Shown: positions 40,501 through 49,500 of the stretch, piece after piece
Layout of the letters: every line of letters starts with the position of its first letter
Position numbering within the stretch: the stretch's first letter is position 1
NCBI GenBank assembly: GCA_020698575.1
Contig: CM036248.1
Coordinates: forward strand, 21,502,229-21,566,228
Direction of reading: 5' to 3'
DNA length: 64,000 nt
Source: Bostrychus sinensis
Taxonomy: Eukaryota > Chordata > Actinopteri > Gobiiformes > Eleotridae
Program-made: the position numbers and the translations under genes
The notes under the pieces: generated by a model
The model's database searches: none
The model's input: only the letters and a program-made list of their open reading frames with translations
Told to the model about the DNA's origin: nothing

Positions 40501-43500
40501 ACAGACATCTTACTCACACTTGGCAGGGAGGCCGTATGCGCAGGTAATCTTGGCCTGTCCAGTCTCACAGCCGTTCAGGGAGGCGCACTCCTTTTTCAGC
40601 ATGGGACCCGAAGCTCGGTGGATGGCTCCGTCCACTAGAAAGGAGACAAGAAAAGACACAAAGAATTGGCCTACTTCTGTGAATCCCCATAATGTGGCAA
40701 CTTACAGCAACATGTTTGAAGTCCTGGAGACAAGGATTAAGTGAAAAAGTAAGCGTCCCAGCTTCTGGCAACAGACAGACCTGGACCATATCTGTGTTTG
40801 TAGGAAACGGTTGAATTTCCTGTCTTTCCAACAGCTTTAAACTGGAGTGAACTTCTTACCACAAATCCTCAAAGCATCTGTCAGTCAGTTTAATGGATTT
40901 TAAGGGTAGCGCATTAGTTAATTACTCAATTTATGGCGTTATTACGGACTCAGCTGACTTCGACTACTTGGTCAATTACACTTTATTAATTACATTTTCA
41001 TAAATCTACATAATACCCAGAAATGTGTTTCTATCTTTGATCCACACCATTTCTAAAGACTGTGACTGTTTTCATTTCCAGAAGTGCAACGATGCAGGAA
41101 AACCAATTTTACAGCTCTGCCAATTACTGTGGCTGTTCAAATCAAGCGCATTTTGTTGTAAATATTACTAATATTTATTTAGTTCATTCAGTAAAAAAAT
41201 CCAGATGCAAAAAGATTTACTAGTAATAAAAATAAATACTAAAAATAAAACTATAGTCTGTCCATAAAAAAAATTAAACAGGGGCACAGTAAATGAGGTA
41301 AAATAAGAATAAAAATGGATTGGGGAGTGCTGTGCAGGTACTTGAGTGGGTAAGTGTTTAAGAATAATTCAGTAAATAGGTGCATTCTGAAAAACAGGTT
41401 CATTTTCTAACTTAATAACTCAAGAAAGATCCTGTCTGCTGAGGTAAACATGGAAGGTAAAATAGGAAAGCTTCAAGAATCACTCAGAAAGTGCAGACCT
41501 CTGTTACAAGAAATCTTCTAGTTCAGAGATAAAACCTTTTTCTGTTGAGCCACAAAGCCCTTATGTCTTAAATACAGTATAAAATACCTGGATCCAGACA
41601 ATAATCATTTGTGCCTTACTGACCCCTTGTGGCTGGGTTATCTTTAGCCCTATCTTGCAATGGTAGAAAATCCCCCAAAAAATCCTGGGCCCACAATTTT
41701 TGGTTTCTAGCTAGCAGACTGACAAAACATCCAAACAAAGCAATGCTGAAAACATAGCTTCCTTGGCAGGGATAATTAAAAAGTCGAGTGCATTATGCTG
41801 TGTATTGTAAAATAAACCACTCACCATTTCAGCTCAAATACGTTCCTCATGGTGTACAAGCTAACACATTAAAACATTTCCAGGAGCAATTCAACTACTT
41901 TTTGTGACCTGTACCCTGACTCAAGAGTCTCAGTTGCTTCAGAAAGATTGTGACACACATCACCTCTAAATACTCATCACTGATTGGTTGGTCTGAGCCC
42001 TGGGAGCAGATGTTGAACAGTGTGTCGCCTGGTGGCGAGTGTTCCCAACTAGGGGTTAAGAATGTTATCTAACGTCTTTGTGTCGAGTTGGCATATTGCA
42101 TGTGACGCCGAGCTGCGGAGTGCCTTGTCGTGCTGTGGCGTGTTGGACCGGGCCACACTGTGAGCAAGGAGCAGGGCTGGGGTGTGAAAGGCAACTTCTG
42201 AACATTGTCGAGATCCTTGGGCATACAGATGGAGTTGCTGTGTGTCTGCTGTTCGTGTGCTTGTGTCAAAGAAAATAGACACACACACACTTAGATGCAC
42301 CGTAGCCGTGTTTGTGTGAATGGGCCTTGAGGTGCCACACACACACCAACTCTGAGGCAGACCAACTCTGAAATAGGAACAAGTGTGATAAGGCTGCAAG
42401 ATGAAAAAGGAGAAGTTGAGAGTGAGGGAATAAAGGAGCAGAGCAGATGTAAAAACGTCTGAAGGGAAGATAAGGAGGAAAGCAAAAAACAGGGAAAGAA
42501 ATTGAACTCCAGTGAAAGTCAACAATACTGCTTTTGTTTTATGCTTTGTGTTTGACAGAAGAGTAATGCATATGCTTATGCGTGTGTGTGAAGCAGTGCA
42601 TTGTGGCCTTTAAGCTCAGTCTTTATGGGTTGACTGCATATAGCCTTGAGCTAAGACACTGCCTTTTGACCTTATGAGCATGAGGCTACATCAGTCATAC
42701 ATAGATATAGCTCTATAAATGTAACGCTCTGCTAAAAATACAGGCAGAAACATATTCCTTAAAAAAATGTGCATATGGAAAATAGACAGCCAAGTTAAGC
42801 TAGGCTGGCCTTTATCATTCTAATGCTTTAGGCAGAGGAATAGATGTTGTATTTTGTTACTAAAGGTGGATGAGTCACAATATTAACTTAACCAGCATAT
42901 AACGTACAGTGCTTTCACCTAATCCAGCCACAGAGGTTTGCAAGCCAGTGTACTCTTTGAGCCAGTCCCAAGCCTGTATAAATAGAGAGTGGGTGATGTA
43001 ATGAAAGGGCTTTTAGTTTAAACCTATGGCAAATCACTGCAAGCTAAGGTAGATGATTGGCTGTGGCTTTCATATGATCAACCACTTCACACTGAAATGA
43101 AAACAGATCTGTCCTTGGGTGATCTTTGTTTCTGGTCTAAGCCCAGTGAGTTGGCTTAAATAATATGGTAGCTTAATTTCCTCCCGTTGCTAGTGTCGTA
43201 GAGAGCTGCCTTGTAACAGCTCACACTAAAGACACCCATGTAAAGTCCCCTAAGACTTGTGCTCTGTGGGAGCCGGCGTAATAGCCCAGCAGGATCACCA
43301 CATGTTACAGGCTGGATCCAGACACTTCAATAGGGTCAGGAACATGAAGGGGATACATGAGAAGTGCTGTGTGCAAATCAAAGATGTGTTTGAGGCAAAG
43401 CTTGACTAGTACCACTGCGCAGTACAGATGTGTTATGTCCAATAGTCTGGTTTAGGAATGACCAGGGAATCCATGTTATCATTTTGTACTATTGCTATTG

Positions 43501-46500
43501 CTATTAGGATTCTGAGAGTGCTCAGTGGGTTTCTATTTCATCTCAATATTATTCAAGTATCCCTAATGTCATGAAACTTTGGACCTCGGAAGCCAAAGCA
43601 AATTTTACTGAACAAGAAATAATTAACCTTTTTGGTAAAAGGTTTAAAAGTACTGTAATTAACTGAGGTCAACTATGTACCTAAGAAAACCTTGAATTAA
43701 GTAATACGTTGCTTAATAAAGCAACATTGGATCATATTGTCAATAGAAGTGTTATAGTTATTGCTAAACTAGAAGAACAAACTGATTTTTTCTCACATTC
43801 AGAACCATATTGTTTCTTTAGACAGAATCAGTGTACCATTTGAACATTTAGTGGCATCCATGACATTTAATATGGCTTGTTATCTATGATTTACTAACAG
43901 TTTCACCATATATAGTGCTGATAATTTCTATACCTATTTCATCTTGACTGTATTCAGTTTAGGATTATTAATGTAGGACACCACTGAGTGTGAAATGCAG
44001 CACCACTGGCAAATGGCAAATGAAATGCCTGAACTACTTAACAATCAGCCCTAATTGGCTAAACCTAATGCCACCAACATCAACACATTACAGTAAATGA
44101 CTCATATCTCAATGCTAAAAGAATTTCCTTGGAAGTGCCACAGTCATTTACATGTTTAAAAAGCAGGCGTGTTATTTAGTCTTCCTTACCTTACAAAACA
44201 CTGCAATTACACTATTGTGTTAAATGCTTTCCATTGATTAAAAAATAATAAAAGTTATAAAAATAACTCACAAACAAAAAGATGGGAAGGCAGACAGACA
44301 AAAATCGAGAGCAGTGAAAAGCTCAGTAGGACAAAGAGAAATGGGTTTGGAAAAGGATCAAGTGTGAAAAAGGAGGAGTGTGCATGGCTAAAACAAAAGG
44401 AGTAGAGATGAATGTTAAGCAAGGTTTGTGAGATAGGCTTGAATAAAAAGAGAGCGATGGATGAATGGGTGCAGGGAGGGAGGTGTAGATATGAGGGTTT
44501 TGGCTTATGTGGACCAGTGTGCAGCCGGCTTGAGCGGGCGCCGGACCAGTAGAGGTGTTTGTGTGTTGACGGGTGTGTGTGGAGGGGAGGGGGAGGGGAG
44601 GGGGGGGGGGGGTGTGGAGGAGGAGTAGATTGCAACTGGGAAGTGATAATTGGTGATATGCTTACCTGGCGAGGAGCCCGCAACCCTCAACAGGGCACAC
44701 AAACAAATAAAGACACGCATACACAGACGCACACCTGTCAGCAATGTTACACAGCAGGATGGCTATTACCTCCTACAAGACACCCGCGCCCACACACAGG
44801 TAGATTGACATTAGAGTAAAACTAATCCCAAGGTCCCGTCTATAGAATACTAATATGGCCGCCCTTGCCAGCTGACCTCTTATAGGCCAAACAGGCTGTC
44901 CGTCAAACTAATGGGGCGGAACGCTGGCATATTGCTTTCCCACAATCCCTCAGCAGAGCCAGGACACTCATTTACTTCAGTCTGCTTGTTGCCAAGGCAA
45001 CATTTAGGACGGGTCTGGTAGTGGAGGATGCACGCTGCTCCACATGCAGGATACATGCACTTTTACACGCACAAACTTCACCGAGCCAAGGCAGCAACCT
45101 GTTAAATGCTGCTACAGTGAACTTGTGCACCGCAGACACACAAAAAGTGGTAAAACAGTTGAATTTATGCATGCAGCTGAGACACTGGCATCGCTGTCTG
45201 AATATGGAGCGTGCACTAAGTGCTCTCTGCTGCTTGTCTCATCTGTGCTCCCCAAAACCAATCTTACGTTCTCTCCCACTGCCTTCATTCACAATACATG
45301 TTCCTTTGTTCATTTGTTCAGAAACAGGAGCAGACAAGACCATCCACTCACTTCATTTTTCTGCACATCCACAGAGAGCACCAAGCTGGCCATCAAACCC
45401 CATCCCATTCTGGAGGATTGATTATACATGTCAGGGTGCACAAATTTAGTCTGGTTTTATAGTCCTGCAAGAATATAGTGCAAATGTATTCTTCTATTTT
45501 CTACAATAAATTAAAAAGTGTAAATGGATGGGTATTTTTTTTTTGTAGTCAAGCTACTTCTAAAGCTCACATATTCAGACAGTGTTTGTGGCTGCTTCAC
45601 ATCCTGTGCTCTCAGTCCCCATAGACCTACAACAGACACCAGCTGCCTGTCTTTCCCTGTCGGTTTGTATCAGCTGGATCACTCGGTTGAGATTGCAAAG
45701 GTGCTTCACATCATAACAAGTGAGGAGCTTTGAATGCAAGTCCTCTACTATACCAGCGCTTTCTGTCCTAAACAATATTTCATTAGCTGTGTAAGTGTAA
45801 AATATTTCTGGTCATCCGTTTTTTTATCTCTGAAGGAAAGATTACAAGCCAGACAAGTGTGGAAATGTCACCTGTTAGTCTGAAAGCTTTACTGAATTAC
45901 CAATATTTTACTGACAAATTGATCACAAATAAGCCTCAGTCACATTCAAATGTTGCTATATGCAAACTACACTGATTTAGTCTTTTAGTGACTGTGTTGC
46001 ATATTCAAAAAAGCATTTAGTCAAATCTGATTACCAAACAGCAAAATCCAGGGTTTGGCAGTGTTAGAGCGCCGATGAGTAATGTAGTGAGGGGATCAAA
46101 AGGTTAATTGGGGCCAGACTGCCTTTTATGTACCCGTGTGAGTTAATCCCACCATGTTACACTGTTCCTTCAAAAGCCCAGGAATAATCTAAAAAGGTAA
46201 GGGCAGCATCTAAGTCTAAGAGTCCAATCTAATGCAAAAATGTGTTCACAGATTTAGCAAATTCAAATTCAAAGCTAATATAATCCAGAGACTGAATTAT
46301 TCAAATGGGGGAAGTGTCTGCTCGAGCTGCAGTACCAGCACCAGAAAGAAACAGTGTCAGGGAAAATCTGCACTGGATTTGTGACTGTTCAAGCCTGGAA
46401 TTAATTTGCATTTGGATGTGCCTTTTTGCATGCAACAAGTGCAGTATGAAACCCATAAATCAATGTAAAAATGTATGGTAGTTACTTTAAACTCGGTATT

Positions 46501-49500
46501 CCACTTGAACTCGGTATTCCACTTGACTCAGAACACATTTTGCTAGGAAGATCAGTAAAAAAAATAGATATAATCTAACTAGAAGTCCTCAAAGACTGCA
46601 GAACTCCACCAGGATATTAGCTTACAATGATAAAATGCCCTGGCCTGGACTCATACTGGAGATCTTCTAGTTCAGGGCTAAATGCTAAATTGAGCTACAA
46701 AGCCCTTATATCCCACAATGGTATTAATCAACTAAAATTAATCATTTATTGTTCATTAATAATAATAATGTGGTCAAAAAGCTCCTCAGTGGCAAGGCAC
46801 CAGGAGTGGATGAGATCCGCCCTGAGTACCTCAGGTCTCTGGATGTTGTGGTGCTGTCATGGCTGACACGTCTCTGCAGCAACGCGTGGCGGTCGGGGAC
46901 AGTGCCTCTGGACTGGCAGACCGGGGTGGTGGTCCCTCTTTTCAAGAAGGGGGACCAGAGGGTGTGTTTCAACTAAAGGGGATCACACTTCTCAGCCTCC
47001 CAGGGAAAGTCTATTACAGGGTAATGGAGGGGTGAATTCGGCCGATAGTTGAACCTCAGATCCAGGAGGAACCATATGGTTTTTTGTCCTGGTCATGGAA
47101 CACTGGACCAGGACGAGTTAGACCCTGTCCCTCGTAGCATTCTTTGGAAGGTGCTCTGAAAGTATGGGGATCCGGGGCCCTCTGCTACGAGCTGTCTGGT
47201 CCCTGTACAACTGGAACAGGAGTTTGGTTCGCATTGCCGGCAGTAAGTCAGATCTGTTCCCAGTGCATGTTGGACTTTGGCAGGGCTGTCCTTTGTCACC
47301 AGTTCTGTTCACAATTTTTATGGACAGAATTTCTAGGCACAGCCAGGGGCCGGATTGAGTCTGGTTTGGGAACCACAGGATTTCATCTCTGCTTCATCAA
47401 ACTGGGACCTTCACTGTGCACTGGGGCAGATTGCAGCTGAGTCTGAAGCAGCCGGGATGAGAATCAGCACCTCCAAGTTTGAGGCCATGGTTTCCAAGCG
47501 AAAAATGGTGTTTTGCCCTCTCCAGGTTGGTGGAGAGCACCTGCCTCAAGTGAAGAAGTTTAAGTATCTCTGGGTCTTGTTCACAAGTGAGGGAAGGATG
47601 GAGTGTGAAATTGAGAGGCAGATCGGTGCAGTGTCTGCAGTAATGAGGTCGTTGTATCGGTCTGTTGTGGAGAAGGAGGAGCTGAATTGAAATGCGAAGC
47701 TCTCGATTTACCGGTCGATCTACGTTCTTACTCTCATCTATGGTCATGAGCTTTGGGTCATGACCCAAAAAGACAAGATCCTGAATATAAGCAGCCGAAA
47801 TGAGTTTTCTCCGCAGGGTGGCTGGGTGCTCCCTTCAAGATAGGGTAAGGAGCTCTGTCACCTGGGAGGAGCTTGGAGTAGAGGTGCTGCTCCTCCACAT
47901 TGAAACTGAGCCCGCTGAGGTTGCCCCTTCCCCCAGTAGAGCTTAGACTACTGCCCCCGCGACCTGGCCCCAGATAAAGCGGAAGAAGATGGATGGAAGA
48001 ATGACAATAATAATAAAAGTTTTGATGTACCTGTGCAAGCCAGAGATGAGAAGAAACAGATTGTCTGCTGGATTTAAATATTAATGGATGAAATTAAAAC
48101 TATATTAGCAAGAAAGCTGTATATAGTAGTATCCATTTAAATAACTGTTAGCTCAGTGTTTAAAAAATTGGATGCACTCGTTTGTGATAAATGGTTTCAT
48201 TTCAGTGTTTAAAACTAGTATTTACCAAAACTGTAATTCAAACTGCTCCAAATGCCTTCATCATAAATATCAATCAAAGTAAGTACACCTGTCTTTAGCT
48301 TCAGTTTAATTACATACTCTATCTTTATACTAGCCTCTGCGGCTCAGCTCAAAACTAGCCATTGCGTTTTGTGGTCTTGAAGATTATATACAGCTGCTTG
48401 AAATGTGGTAAATAGGTTCAGCTCCTCTTCCCCGCGGACTGCTTATATTTTTGCTCAAGCCTGATGACATTTCTGTGCAGGCCACACACGGGAAGCCTTC
48501 AGTGTTGTGCTGGTCTCAAAGGTGCATGCTGACATATGGTGACCCAAAAGAAGAGCCAAACATAAACTTCAAAGCGGCAGCTCTTAAAATTTAAGTACTA
48601 CTCATATGTATAAAGCTCACGGTATCTTCCTGGCTGACTCAGCCTCTAATCATCATCTGTTTTTTTTCTATTTGGGAAATCAATTAATCCAGTGAAATGG
48701 CAGATAAGCAGCTGAATAAATGAGCATCTGCAGAGAGTGGACCTAAACAAAGGTTAATTTCCTGTCCTTGAGTTTGCTGTTGATGCGCTGCACTCATCCA
48801 CATTCAAGTGTGAAAACAATGTCAGCAGGTGTGCTCCTTCACACAATGACATTTACCCGAGTACCCTTGAGAACAACGAGTAAGGTTCTGTAAAGGCCTT
48901 TTGTTATATTGCATTACATGAAACAATTTGAAACAATTTGCAACAGCTGAAATAGTTACTCTTTCAATTTAGTATAACATCTCAGCTGACTACATTCATT
49001 TTATAGACTTTTTATGCTACAAGTTATGTGTCACTTCACTTATGGGATTGTACAACAGATATTAATGGTACCTCACAATAGATGGAGGTTGATGGTTATG
49101 TAATATGGGTAATAAACTAGAAATAACAATGTTATATAACTGTATAAACATAGTTACAAACAATACTACCAGGCCTAAACGTGCATTCACATATTTATTT
49201 GGCAGGTTTTTACACTGGATGCACTTCCTGATGCAACCCTCTCCATTTATCCTGGCTTGGGACCGGCACAAAGGTACTGGCTTGTCCCTGTAAATCAGTT
49301 ATTTAGGTGATAAAACTTATCAAAGTTTGGCAGTAAAATGCACTATATTTCCAAAGGTATTAGCTCACCGGCCTTTACACGCACATGAACTTAAGTGACA
49401 TCCAATTCTTAATCCGTAGGGTTTAAAATGACATCGGCCCACCCTTTGCATCGATCTACATCAGACATCTACGAGTCTGACATTCTTGTCCAACGTCTGG

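Larger units (their letters stand above)
22815..40517 (-). other. macrod1: macrod1 intron b-c (17.7 kb)
   Basis: This is the longest complete intron in the window. The stretch 22.8-29.7 kb is mostly featureless AT-rich DNA. A less degenerate block is at about 28880-28990 (two forkhead-like TTTAC motifs and atcgatcggcagg). From 29.7 kb on it holds interspersed repeats, listed separately. The part at 33.3-34.1 kb is GC-richer and carries a short CAG run (33808-33825). None of its open frames has recognisable homology. Confidence 0.65.

Noticed and set aside
40086..40568. 160-codon - strand open frame next to macrod1 exon b
   Set aside because: It overlaps the real exon in a different frame and runs into intron sequence. 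The true reading frame of 40518-40634 encodes the macrodomain.
42049..42525. 158-codon - strand open frame in the macrod1 intron
   Set aside because: Compositionally biased (Leu, Ser, Phe) with no recognisable motif or splice context; likely chance.
44255..44683. 142-codon - strand open frame
   Set aside because: It is the antisense of a purine-rich, G-run-containing tract, giving Pro/Ser/His-rich low complexity; not a gene.
45021..45449. Overlapping + strand open frames of 125-142 codons
   Set aside because: Three overlapping frames in the same segment, none with homology or splice support.
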